A DNA stretch of 64,000 nt from positions 868,001-932,000 of the forward strand of contig NZ_FOIS01000001.1 of assembly GCF_900110455.1 (NCBI RefSeq), written 5' to 3'. A program made the position numbers and the translations under genes. The number at the start of each line of letters is the position of its first letter. Within the stretch, counting starts at the first letter, position 1. Shown one piece after another: positions 8,596 to 17,391 of this stretch. The notes beneath the pieces were generated by a model, which was not told the DNA's origin, did no database searches, and saw only the letters and a list, made by a program, of their open reading frames with translations. This DNA comes from Natrinema salifodinae (GTDB taxonomy: Archaea > Halobacteriota > Halobacteria > Halobacteriales > Natrialbaceae).

Positions 8596-9381
8596 ATGGA
8601 TCTCCAGATTACTGACAATGCGGCGCTGGTCACGGCGTCGTCCAGCGGGCTCGGCAAGGCGTCCGCGAAGGCGCTCGCTCGGGAAGGCGCGAACGTCGTC
8701 ATCAACGGGCGCGACGAGGATCGACTCGAAGCGGCGAAAGCGGAGATCGAAGACGTCGCCGCGGGTACCGTCGTCGCTCGACCGGGCGATCTCACGGATG
8801 AGGACGACATCGAGGCGCTGGTCGAGACGACCGTCGACGAGTTCGGCGGTATCGACCACCTCGTGACGAGCGCCGGCGGACCCCCCTCCGGTCCGTTCCT
8901 CGACACCGACGACGAGGACTGGTACCAGGCCTACGAGCTGCTCGTGATGAGCGTCGTGCGCCTGGCCCGCGAGGCCGAGCCGCACCTCCGCGAGGGCGAG
9001 GGGACGATCGTGAACATCACGTCGCGAAGCGTCAAGGAGGCCATCGACAGCCTCGTGCTGTCGAACTCGGTCCGCATGAGCGTCATCGGTCTCGAGAAGA
9101 CCCTCTCCCAGGAGTTCGCGCCCGAAGTGCGGGCCAACGCGGTGCTCCCGGGTCCACACGAGACCGAACGGATCGAGAGCCTCGTCGAGCAGGCGGTCGA
9201 TCGCGGGGACTACGACTCCTACGAGGAGGGCCTCGACGACTGGGCGAGCAACCCCCTCGACAGGATCGGCGATCCGATGGAACTGGGCAACACCGTTGCC
9301 TTCCTCTCGTCGCCGCTGTCGGGCTATATCAACGGCGAGAGCGTCCTGATCGACGGCGGCTCCACGGGGGCGAACCTATGA
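8596..9381 (+). CDS. SDR family oxidoreductase lacking the canonical YxxxK
   Basis: 261 residues. The Rossmann nucleotide-binding motif is TASSSGLGKA (residues 13-22), with NGRD at the end of beta-2 and TSAGGPPSG in place of the usual NNAG. The catalytic Ser region (ITSRS, 141-145) is present, but the YxxxK pair is replaced by S156-N-S-V-R160. A known subgroup of FabG-like SDRs has this divergent active site, so the protein may be a variant dehydrogenase. The ATG at 8596 is preferred over a longer frame from 8515 because the family starts at MDLQ. First gene of a three-gene operon with overlapping starts and stops. Confidence 0.88.
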   Translation: MDLQITDNAALVTASSSGLGKASAKALAREGANVVINGRDEDRLEAAKAEIEDVAAGTVVARPGDLTDEDDIEALVETTVDEFGGIDHLVTSAGGPPSGPFLDTDDEDWYQAYELLVMSVVRLAREAEPHLREGEGTIVNITSRSVKEAIDSLVLSNSVRMSVIGLEKTLSQEFAPEVRANAVLPGPHETERIESLVEQAVDRGDYDSYEEGLDDWASNPLDRIGDPMELGNTVAFLSSPLSGYINGESVLIDGGSTGANL

Positions 9382-9728
9382 AGCCGGTCGACTTCGACGA
9401 CGCGGCGACTTACGAACCCGACGAGGGCTGGCGGCGGGTCTCACTGGCCGGTAGCGACCGGTTCTCGTTCGAGTGGTTCGAGAAGCCGCCGGGCCACAGC
9501 TCCCCGATGCACCATCACGAGAACGAACAGGTCTGTCTCTGTCTCGAGGGCGAACTCACCGTCGCGAGCGAGGACGGCGAGTCGGTCACCCTCGAACGGT
9601 ACGACTCCGTCCTGCTCGAGTCCGACGAACCCCACAAGGTCGAGAACACCGGCGACGAGCGGGCGGTCGGCCTGGACGTGTTCGCGCCCGGCCGATCGTT
9701 CGACTTCTGGACCGACCGAGACGAATGA
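9378..9728 (+). CDS. Cupin domain protein
   Basis: 116 residues forming a single small cupin barrel. The metal-binding motif is visible as MHHHENEQVCLCLEGEL (near residues 38-54), with a second His near DEPHKVEN. Its ATG overlaps the end of the SDR gene and its own TGA overlaps the ATG of the FAH gene, so all three are translationally coupled. Single-domain cupins in sugar-acid operons may be isomerases, lyases or helper proteins; the reaction cannot be fixed here. Confidence 0.85.
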   Translation: MKPVDFDDAATYEPDEGWRRVSLAGSDRFSFEWFEKPPGHSSPMHHHENEQVCLCLEGELTVASEDGESVTLERYDSVLLESDEPHKVENTGDERAVGLDVFAPGRSFDFWTDRDE

Positions 9729-10546
9729 AGTACCTCGCACGAACCACCGACAGCCGACCGCTGCTCGGGGATGACGAGGGATTCGTCCCGCTCTCGTCGG
9801 CCGCCCCGGATGTCGCGAGCGTTCGCGAGGCGCTCCCCCTCGCTGCGAGCGGGCGGCTCCCCGACACGGACGCGGCCCCCGCCGATCGGATCGATCGGCG
9901 ACACGTGCAGTTCGGTCCGCCTCTCGAACGGTTCGGCAAACTGTGGGGCATCGGGCTGAACTACGCCGAACACGCCGGCGACTTGGACGAGCAACGGCCG
10001 GACGAGCCCGCAAGCTTCCTGAAGCCGACGAGCGCCGTCACCGGGCCCGGCGGCCCGATTCAACTCCCGCCGGCCGATCAGAGCGACGGCGTGACGGCCG
10101 AGGCCGAACTCGCCGTGTTGATCGGGCGAGAGTGTCGCAACGTCGCCGAAGACGAGGTCGACGACGTGGTTGCGGGATATCTCCCCATCATCGACATGAC
10201 CGCGGAGGACGTCCTCCAGCGCAACCCGCGGTTCCTGACGCGAGCCAAGAGCTTCGACTCGTTCCTCGTCGTCGGACCGACGATCGCCGTCCCCGACGAG
10301 CCGCCGCGCCTCGAAGACGTGACGGTCCGGACGATCGTCAACGAGACGGTCGCCGCCGAAAACGAGGTTCGGAACATGCTGTTCCCGCCGCGGGAGATCG
10401 TCTCGTTCCACTCCGACGTGATGACGCTCCAGCCAGGCGATCTCTTCAGTACGGGAACGCCCGGTGCGGAACCGATCGAACCGGGGGATCGCGTTCGCGC
10501 GACCGTCGAGACGATCGGCGACGTCGACGCGCCGGTCGTCCGCTGA
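9725..10546 (+). CDS. Fumarylacetoacetate hydrolase (FAH) family protein
   Basis: 273 residues. The FAH fold is shown by GIGLNYAEHAGDL (77-88), SFLKP (97-101), the metal-ligand region AEAELAVLIG (125-134), and IIDMTAED (155-162) with ARAKSFDSF just after. Family members hydrolyse C-C bonds of diketo acids or dehydrate/tautomerise related acids. With two enolase-superfamily enzymes and an SDR nearby, a 2,4-diketo-3-deoxy acid hydrolase of the acid-sugar diketo pathway is attractive (inference). ATG at 9725 overlaps the cupin stop; a longer frame upstream is only a reading of the cupin gene. Confidence 0.88.
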   Translation: MKYLARTTDSRPLLGDDEGFVPLSSAAPDVASVREALPLAASGRLPDTDAAPADRIDRRHVQFGPPLERFGKLWGIGLNYAEHAGDLDEQRPDEPASFLKPTSAVTGPGGPIQLPPADQSDGVTAEAELAVLIGRECRNVAEDEVDDVVAGYLPIIDMTAEDVLQRNPRFLTRAKSFDSFLVVGPTIAVPDEPPRLEDVTVRTIVNETVAAENEVRNMLFPPREIVSFHSDVMTLQPGDLFSTGTPGAEPIEPGDRVRATVETIGDVDAPVVR

Positions 10547-10652
10547 CGGGCACCCCGTCCGCGGCTCGCCGTCGACCGGAACCGCCGCTCGCCGCTCCGG
10601 GTCAGGCGGCGGTTGACAAAGCGTTTACCGCCTCGACGCGAGGTCCTCGGTA

Positions 10653-11831
10653 ATGGCACGAACGGTATCCTGCTACGACTGCGGGAACACGTACGCGTTC
10701 GACGAGCGAAAGCGCTGTGCGTGCGGCGAACCGCTCTGGTTCGAGACGACACCGGACGAGTTCGCCTGGGACGACGCGGGTGCGATCGACGACGCGTGGC
10801 GCTACATCGACGCGCTCCCCGTCTCGAACCCGACCGGCGTCGCGCCCGGCGGCACTCCACTGGTCCGCGCGGAGCGCCTCGACGAGTACGCCGGCTGTAC
10901 CCTCTCGTTGAAACACGAGGGACAGAACCCGACCGGTAGCTTCAAAGATCGAGGCAGCGCCGTCGGGATCGGGTACGCCCTCGAGGCTGGTCAGGCGTGG
11001 GTCGGAACCGTCTCCCACGGCAACATGGCGTTGAGTATGAGCGCGTACGCCGCCGGTGCGGGGCTCGACTGCGCCGTGTTCGTGCCCGCCGACACCCCCG
11101 CGGAGCGACTCGAACTGATCGGCCGCCACGACCCGGAGATCTTCCGGGTCGAGGGCGACTACGGGCGACTCTACGCGGACACCCTGTCGCTCGACGCCCC
11201 CGTGAACTTCGTCAACTCCGATACGCCGCTTCGCGTCGCCGGGCAGAAGACGGTCGCCTACGAGATCGTCGAGCAGTCGGCTCCGGACGCGCCCGACGCG
11301 ATCGTCCTTCCGGTCAGCAGCGGTGGCCAGGCGAGCGCGGTCTGGAAAGCGCTCCGGGAACTGGAAACGGCTGGCGCGATAGACGAGATTCCGCGACTCT
11401 ACTTCTGTCAGGCGGCCGCGTGCGACCCGATCGCGGCCGCGTACCGGGACGACGAGCCGCGGGTCACGCCGGTGACCCCCGAGGAGACGATCGCCGTCTC
11501 GATCGCGAACGCCGATCCGCCGAGCGGAACGCGAGCGCTCGCGGCGGCGCGCGAGACCGGCGGCGCGGTCGTCTCGGTCCCGGACGCGGCGATCCGCGAC
11601 GCGATGGACCGACTCGCGACGCGGGTCGGACTCTCGGTCGAACCCTCGAGCGCCGTCGCCGTCGCCGGCGTTCGCCGCCTGGCGCAGCGGGGCGAGATCG
11701 AGCCGAGTGACGACGTCGTCACCGTCCTGACTGGCTCGGGCTACAAGGAGCGGTACGACGCCGACGTCCGGAGCCGAACGATCGACCTCGACGACGTCGA
11801 GCGGGAACTCGCGTCGGTCGTCGGCCGCTGA
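10653..11831 (+). CDS. Threonine synthase-like PLP-dependent enzyme
   Basis: 392 residues. The N-terminal Cys motif (C7-x2-C10, C22-x-C24) resembles the zinc ribbon of archaeal threonine synthases. The PLP lysine lies in NPTGSFKDRG (K98). The phosphate-binding loop reads VSSGGQ rather than the more usual GNGGN form, so it may be a threonine synthase paralogue or related beta-eliminating enzyme. It follows the FAH gene after 106 bases on the same strand but probably has its own promoter. A biosynthetic role is as likely as a role in the catabolic cluster. Confidence 0.82.
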   Translation: MARTVSCYDCGNTYAFDERKRCACGEPLWFETTPDEFAWDDAGAIDDAWRYIDALPVSNPTGVAPGGTPLVRAERLDEYAGCTLSLKHEGQNPTGSFKDRGSAVGIGYALEAGQAWVGTVSHGNMALSMSAYAAGAGLDCAVFVPADTPAERLELIGRHDPEIFRVEGDYGRLYADTLSLDAPVNFVNSDTPLRVAGQKTVAYEIVEQSAPDAPDAIVLPVSSGGQASAVWKALRELETAGAIDEIPRLYFCQAAACDPIAAAYRDDEPRVTPVTPEETIAVSIANADPPSGTRALAAARETGGAVVSVPDAAIRDAMDRLATRVGLSVEPSSAVAVAGVRRLAQRGEIEPSDDVVTVLTGSGYKERYDADVRSRTIDLDDVERELASVVGR

Positions 11832-11849
11832 CCCGTTCGCGGAGCGCTG

Positions 11850-12416
11850 CTACGTCGCTGATCGAAACGGCGGCGATTCGTCCGGGCGGACCTCGAACGC
11901 GTTCAGCACGCAGGCGAGCATCGCGTAGTAGCCCGCGGTCGCGGTCAGTTCCACCAGGCCCCGGACGCCGAAGCGTTCCTCGGCTCGTCGAAACGTCCGC
12001 TCGGAAACTCCGTGGTCGCGGAGCAGTGCTCGGACGTACCGGACGACGAGAGCGTCGGCGTCCGGCACCGCGTCGAGCGCATCATCGGTGGCGACCGCGT
12101 CGATGGTCGCCGTCGGGACCCCCTCTCGTCGGGCAATCGGCTCGTGGAAGACCCATTCGTAGGCGCAGTCGAACTCGCGTGCGGTCGCGAGGATCGCCAG
12201 CTCCCGTTCTCGACCGGCGAGTGCGCTCTCGAAACGGACATACGCTCCGAGACGTCCCACTCTCTCGGCCAACTCCGGGTGCTGCAAAAGTACGGGGAAC
12301 GGCCCGCTGACGTCGTCGCGACCCTCCGCGATACTGTCGTACCGGTCGCGCTGATTCGGCGGTAGCTCGTCTCTCGTCGAGATCGTTGGAATCCGTGGCG
12401 ATCGCTCGTCCATCAC
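11850..12416 (-). CDS. Carboxymuconolactone decarboxylase / AhpD-like family protein
   Basis: 188 residues, all-helical. The family signature region is ELAILATAREFDCAYEW followed by VFHEPIARREGV. The CxxC pair of peroxidase-type AhpD proteins is absent; only one Cys (EFDCAYEW) with the downstream His remains, as in many decarboxylase-like members. The gene converges on the threonine-synthase-like gene with 18 bases between them. Start could be Met1 or Met2. Substrate unknown. Confidence 0.82.
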   Translation of the reverse strand: MMDERSPRIPTISTRDELPPNQRDRYDSIAEGRDDVSGPFPVLLQHPELAERVGRLGAYVRFESALAGRERELAILATAREFDCAYEWVFHEPIARREGVPTATIDAVATDDALDAVPDADALVVRYVRALLRDHGVSERTFRRAEERFGVRGLVELTATAGYYAMLACVLNAFEVRPDESPPFRSAT

Positions 12417-12527
12417 CGGTCCGTCGGTGGTCCATGGTATTAATCTGCACGGCCCTGTCCGCGTCGGAACGATGCTGTCTGAAACGCGTCCAAACCGGCC
12501 GACTAACTGACTCCACCCCCGTGACTG

Positions 12528-13817
12528 TCAGTCGCCGTCCACGTTCGCCGCGCGGGTCCCATTCGCCGCGTCGCCGGTGACGAGCAGCGAGCCGCTGAGC
12601 AGGCAGGCCAGGACCGCGACACCGGCGAGCGTCGCGAACATCGGGACGATCCCAAAGCCGTCGTAGACGACGCCGGTGAGCGCGGCACCGAGCGCGCCGA
12701 CGCCGAACGTGCCGACGTACGTGAAGCCGTAGGAGAGCCCGCGAGCGTTCGCCGGCGAGTACCGAGCGATCGTCGCCTGGTACAGGGGCTGGATCAAGAA
12801 GAGGACGAAGCCGAGGGCGGCGCTGACCAGCGCGAGCGAGACGGCGCCGGCCCGGGCCGCGGGGACGAAGGCGAGCGCGATGACCGCGAGTGAGCCGAAC
12901 GCGACTACCAGTCCCCGTTCGGTCGGCAATCGATCGGTGAGTTTCCCGCCGACGTACTGGCCGCCGATGCCGACGAGCAGCAGTCCCGTGTAGAAATACC
13001 GCGATGGCTCGAACTCCGACGCCAGCGCGGAGTTGGGATCGAAGAGCCGGAGGTCGCCGATACTCGGTTCGAGCATCGTCGTCAGAATTTCCGGCAGCAA
13101 CGTCAGCGTTCCGCGGTAGAACAACCCGCTGAGCATGACGATGACGAAAACGAGGGCGAACCCGGTCGCGAACAGGGCCTTCGAGCCGGCCCACAGCTCC
13201 GACAGCGACGACGCCGACGGGGCAGCGCTTTCGTCCGCGTCGGCCCGGCGCGCGTTCGCGCCGGCGTGCTCGTCGAACCGAACCGTCAGCGCGTAGCCCG
13301 CGACGACGAGGGACGGAAGCGACAGCAGAACGGTGACGAGCCGCCAGTCGACGACGAGCAGGAGGAGCGCGGTCACCAGAGGACCGAGGGCGATACCGGC
13401 GTTGCCCGCGACGCCGTGATACGCGAACGCCGTGCCGCGGTCGACGACGCCCGTACTGATCAGCGAGAGCCCCGCCGGGTGGTAGATGCTCGCCGCGATG
13501 CCCCAGCAGACCAGCGCCAGCACGAGGACGTGGAGGGTCGGCGCCGCGCTCACGAGGAGAAACGACGCGCTCATGCCGACGAGACAGCAGACGATCAGCG
13601 TTCGCGAACCGTAGACGTCGGCGAGGACGCCGGTCGGAAGCGCCCCTAATCCAAACATTGCGTAGCCGGCGGAGACCACGACGGCGAGGGAGCCGATTGA
13701 GATCGAGAACGCGTCCACCCACAGGAGCATGAGAATAGGAATCGAGAGCTCGTACGTGTGCACGATCGCGTGCGATAGCATAACGAAACTGATGATAGAC
13801 CGATCGTTCGCGTCCAT
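12528..13817 (-). CDS. MFS transporter
   Basis: 429 residues with about 12 hydrophobic spans in two halves separated by a polar central loop rich in Asp and Ala (around residues 190-210). This is the classic MFS layout; the N-terminal half has a GALPTGVLADVYGSR loop, equivalent to the MFS signature between spans 2 and 3. The start at MDANDRSI is chosen because the 27 upstream codons are polar and non-hydrophobic. Substrate unknown; it could be an efflux or uptake carrier. Confidence 0.88.
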   Translation of the reverse strand: MDANDRSIISFVMLSHAIVHTYELSIPILMLLWVDAFSISIGSLAVVVSAGYAMFGLGALPTGVLADVYGSRTLIVCCLVGMSASFLLVSAAPTLHVLVLALVCWGIAASIYHPAGLSLISTGVVDRGTAFAYHGVAGNAGIALGPLVTALLLLVVDWRLVTVLLSLPSLVVAGYALTVRFDEHAGANARRADADESAAPSASSLSELWAGSKALFATGFALVFVIVMLSGLFYRGTLTLLPEILTTMLEPSIGDLRLFDPNSALASEFEPSRYFYTGLLLVGIGGQYVGGKLTDRLPTERGLVVAFGSLAVIALAFVPAARAGAVSLALVSAALGFVLFLIQPLYQATIARYSPANARGLSYGFTYVGTFGVGALGAALTGVVYDGFGIVPMFATLAGVAVLACLLSGSLLVTGDAANGTRAANVDGD

Positions 13818-14478
13818 ACGGTACCCGTTGGTTCGCGGTACCCTGGGTAAAATGTACGTCTTCCAGCAGCGTTTTCGCGATTCTACCGATGCCGACATGA
13901 GCTGAGTGATCGCATGCTCGACGGGGTAACTATCGTTCGACTACGAGCACCGTGAGCGCGTCCGAATTCCTGGTGGAACTTCGAGTCCCCCTACGGCGAA
14001 AGAGAGACCGAATCTGAGATCCCTCATGGTGGCCCTCAGACGAAACATATCAGACCCAAATCTATTGCGTATAAAATATGTTTGCAACGATGTATGGTTT
14101 GCATTTATTTTATCAGACCAGTACTATAGTCGGTAATACTCTAAATACGCCCCTATTTCTGTGTAGTTTAGAGATAAAGACGATTTAGGAACGTATATAA
14201 GAAATAGTGGGGTGGGAGATGAGGGATGCGCCTAATATAGCTATCAAGAGAGATCATATCGCTAGATTCGGGATGTAGAGTCGGGCCACTAGATCATATA
14301 TGGAATCGTATACAACATCAGACGTATCAGTTATATTTCTGTCCTAGGATAAGATCGGATCATGTAACGCAAGCAACTATAGGCAAACGGAAACGACCCC
14401 TACGAACGACATCTCGTCCCGGCGCAGCGGTAGACGCGGATTGCCGGCGACACCGCGTCCGGCGTACCCGGCGGGCAA
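13818..14478. other. AT-rich intergenic gap without a recognisable gene
   Basis: 661 bases between the MFS start and the DnaJ-protein end. From about 14030 to 14390 the sequence is much richer in A and T than the surroundings, with many stops in all frames and short repeats such as ATCAGACC (near 14049 and 14114). No coding sequence, tRNA or clear terminal inverted repeats were found. It could be a decayed insertion, a regulatory RNA locus or an untranslated leader. Confidence 0.5.
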
Positions 14479-15843
14479 TCAGCGACCGAAGTGTTTCCGA
14501 ATCGTCGCCCGCAGCGGCAGTCCGAGCGCGCCGGCCAGCGGCAGCACGACGAACGCAGCCAGATCGGCCGGGAGCGAAGCGACGCCCGCCGCCGCGGCGC
14601 CCAGGCCCACGAGCGGCGCGAGGACCGGCAGAACGTAGAGGTACGACGGCGTCCAGCCCGGCCCGCGCCTGGTGTGGCGGACGATCACGCCGAACAGCAA
14701 AGGCATGAGCGTCGCCCCCGCGAGCAGGGGGCCGCCGACCAGGCCCGTCGCGGCCGTTACCGCGAGCGCGACGACGATCGTCTCGTCGATCGTCACCGGG
14801 TCCCACCGCTCGGCCGCTTCTCGACGGACCAGGCGGACGCCGACCAGGCAAGCCAGCGCGAGCGCGACGACGCCGGCCAGCGCGGCGTACCACGGCGTCG
14901 GCGCCAGCGGCGGCGTCACGAATTCGACGCCTCGAACGAACGCGACCGTCGTGTCGATGCCGTGGCGGCTCTCCGAGAGCAGGGCCCAGAGGCCGGCCGG
15001 ATCGGTGCCGACGCCGCGCACGTCGGCCCAGAGCGAGCCGAGCGCGGCGCCGTTTTCGCGTCCGAAGTGGCCGAGCCCGACGGCGTAGACGAGCACCGAG
15101 AGCCAGATCAGCGGCAGGGAGAAGTTCTGGCGACGCCACCAGCGGACGAGCGGATTGGCGGGCCCCGAATCGGCCGTCCCGGTACGAGTTTCGGTCCCGG
15201 TCCCGCTCGCTCGGCCTGGTCCGCGCTCCGATTCGCCGGTCGCGGCCCCGGACGGCCCGCTCGATCCCGAACCGGTTCCGGGTCCCGTTTTCGCGCCTGT
15301 CCCCGTTCCGGTCGCACTCGAGGAGTCGGTCGCGGTTCCGGCCGACGCTGCGCCGGCCGCTGACGTCGACGCGCGCGACCCGGCCGCGCCGGTCGTGGCC
15401 GAACGCCCCGTTGTCGAACCGCTCACCGTGGCGGCGGAATCGTCGGCGGCTGCCGTCGACGACGCGGTCGACGCCGAGGCCGATGCCGACGCGGATTCGC
15501 TCTCCGTCTCGGACTCCGACTCCGAGTAGCTCAGTTCCGTGCCGCTCTCGTCCTCGTCGTCCTCATCATCGTCGCTATCGCTCTTCCAGACGTCGGGCGA
15601 GGGGAGGCCGCTGGTCCGCTTGGCGACGTACTCCTCGTGACCCAGTCGGTCGTAGGCCTGGCGCTCGACCGGATCGCCGAGGATGTCGTAGGCGGTCTTG
15701 ACGGCGGTGAACTGGGCCTGCGCGCGATCGTCGTCGTTCACGTCCGGGTGATAGACCCGGACCTGATCGCGGTAGGCCTCCTTGATCTCGTCCTGGGAGG
15801 CGTCGGGAGGGATCTCGAGAAGATCGTAGAAGTCCTCTGTCAT
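14479..15843 (-). CDS. DnaJ-domain membrane protein
   Basis: 454 residues. An N-terminal J domain (about 3-70) contains the HPD tripeptide (residues 32-34, in VYHPDVN) needed to stimulate Hsp70. A long low-complexity stretch rich in Ser, Glu, Ala, Thr and Gly (about 95-230) follows, then several hydrophobic spans up to the C-terminus. It is not canonical DnaJ: no Gly/Phe region or zinc-finger repeats. It probably recruits DnaK at the membrane. Conserved haloarchaeal proteins of this layout exist; function unproven. Confidence 0.85.
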   Translation of the reverse strand: MTEDFYDLLEIPPDASQDEIKEAYRDQVRVYHPDVNDDDRAQAQFTAVKTAYDILGDPVERQAYDRLGHEEYVAKRTSGLPSPDVWKSDSDDDEDDEDESGTELSYSESESETESESASASASASTASSTAAADDSAATVSGSTTGRSATTGAAGSRASTSAAGAASAGTATDSSSATGTGTGAKTGPGTGSGSSGPSGAATGESERGPGRASGTGTETRTGTADSGPANPLVRWWRRQNFSLPLIWLSVLVYAVGLGHFGRENGAALGSLWADVRGVGTDPAGLWALLSESRHGIDTTVAFVRGVEFVTPPLAPTPWYAALAGVVALALACLVGVRLVRREAAERWDPVTIDETIVVALAVTAATGLVGGPLLAGATLMPLLFGVIVRHTRRGPGWTPSYLYVLPVLAPLVGLGAAAAGVASLPADLAAFVVLPLAGALGLPLRATIRKHFGR

Positions 15844-15948
15844 ATGAACATGGGGCGGTGTGCTGAAGTCTGCTACGGTGATTGTCGGGGAGGGGTTATA
15901 ATTTCGATGTTCTTTCCGCTCCTGATGACTATCGCTCTGACCGAGTGG

Positions 15949-17298
15949 TTACGAGAAATCCGCGAGCGAGGTTTGACCGCTCGGTCGGTCGTCGAGCACA
16001 GCAGTCGGCTCCGATTCCGACTCTGGCTCCGACTCTGACTCCGTCTCTCGGCTGCGATCCTCGTCCCCCGTCTCGTCCGTGGGATCGGTCTCGACTTCGG
16101 CTGCGGGTTCGGAACCGTCGTCGTCCCGTTCCCAACTCGCCAGGCTGGCCTGGTCGGCGGCGGCGAACTCGAGGTTGGCCACGCGGACGCCGACCTTGCG
16201 AACGGGCTCGGTCTCGAACTCGGCGAAGAGGTCGCGGGCGACGCGGTCGACCAGATCGGGGTCGTCGATCGGGCCGGACAGCGACCGCTCGCGCGTGTTG
16301 ACGTCGTACGGCGGCGTGACGGCCTTGACGCCGATGGTCCGGTACAGCGCGCCCTCTCGCCGGGCGCGGTCGGCGACGGCCGCGGCGAGCGTCTCGATCT
16401 GTTCGTACTTCGGTTCCGGCTCCGAGACGGGGTCGGCGAAGGCCGATTCCCGGGAGAAGCTCTTAGGATCGCCCTTCGGCTGGACCCGCCGGTCGTCCTC
16501 GCCCCGTGCGCGGTCGTAGAGTTCCCGGCCGCGCTCGCCGAACCGCTCGACCAGCGGTTCCGGGTCGGCCGCGGCGACGTCGCCCGCCGTTTCGAGTCCC
16601 ATTTCCCGGAGTTCGCGGGCGGTTACGGGACCGACGCCGTGGAGCAGGTCCGCCGCCAGCGGGGCCAGGAACTCCCGGAGTTCGCCCGGTCGGACGACCG
16701 TCAGCCCGTCCGGTTTGTCGAAGTCGCTGGCGATCTTCGCCGCGCTCATCGTCGGCGCGACGCCGACGCTGACGGTGACGCCGACCTCCCGGCGGATGCG
16801 GTCCTTGATGTGGCGAGCGAAGCCGTCGGCGACCTGCCAGGCGGTGCGGTCGGTCACGTCCAGATAGGCCTCGTCGATGCTCACCTCGCGGACGACGTCG
16901 GCGCAGTCGTGGAGGATCTCCCGGACGTCGGCCGCGACGGACTCGTAGTAGTCCATGTCGACGGGGCGGTAGTGGCCGGTCTGCTCGCGCGCGACGTCGC
17001 TCTCGAGGTCGCCGGACTCGTAGGCCGCGCGCCTGGGGAGCCGTTCGAGCGCCGTCGAGATGGCCTGGGCGCTCTCGACGCCGAACTCGCGGGCCTCGTA
17101 GCTGGCGGTGGCGACGGCGCCGATGGTTTCGCCTGGTTCGTATCCCATACCGACCACGAGGGGTTCGCCGCGGAGGTCGGGCTCGCGGAGTCGCTCGCAG
17201 GAGGCGTAGAAGCAGTCGGCGTCGACGTGACAGACGATGCGGTCCTCGTCGTCCTCGTCCTCGACATCGACCCCCGGTAGCCGCGGCCCGTCGGACAT
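15949..17298 (-). CDS. dinB: DNA polymerase IV (Y-family translesion polymerase)
   Basis: 449 residues. Metal-binding acidic residues sit in CHVDADCFYAS (D26, D28) and in VSIDEAYLDV (about 140-150), followed by helix-hairpin-helix (LLHGVGPVTARELREMG) and little-finger regions. The C-terminal tail is a Ser/Glu-rich linker ending in GQTSLADFS, which resembles a PCNA-interacting peptide. The protein would copy past DNA lesions, recruited by the sliding clamp. Length fits archaeal Dpo4/DinB with an extended tail. Confidence 0.95.
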   Translation of the reverse strand: MSDGPRLPGVDVEDEDDEDRIVCHVDADCFYASCERLREPDLRGEPLVVGMGYEPGETIGAVATASYEAREFGVESAQAISTALERLPRRAAYESGDLESDVAREQTGHYRPVDMDYYESVAADVREILHDCADVVREVSIDEAYLDVTDRTAWQVADGFARHIKDRIRREVGVTVSVGVAPTMSAAKIASDFDKPDGLTVVRPGELREFLAPLAADLLHGVGPVTARELREMGLETAGDVAAADPEPLVERFGERGRELYDRARGEDDRRVQPKGDPKSFSRESAFADPVSEPEPKYEQIETLAAAVADRARREGALYRTIGVKAVTPPYDVNTRERSLSGPIDDPDLVDRVARDLFAEFETEPVRKVGVRVANLEFAAADQASLASWERDDDGSEPAAEVETDPTDETGDEDRSRETESESEPESESEPTAVLDDRPSGQTSLADFS

Positions 17299-17391
17299 TC
17301 GTCTACCCGTCGATTCGTCCGGACCGATGTGAACGTTGCGCCCCGGACCGGGCCTCGGCCGACGGTCGCTCTCGACGGTCGACGCTGGCGA

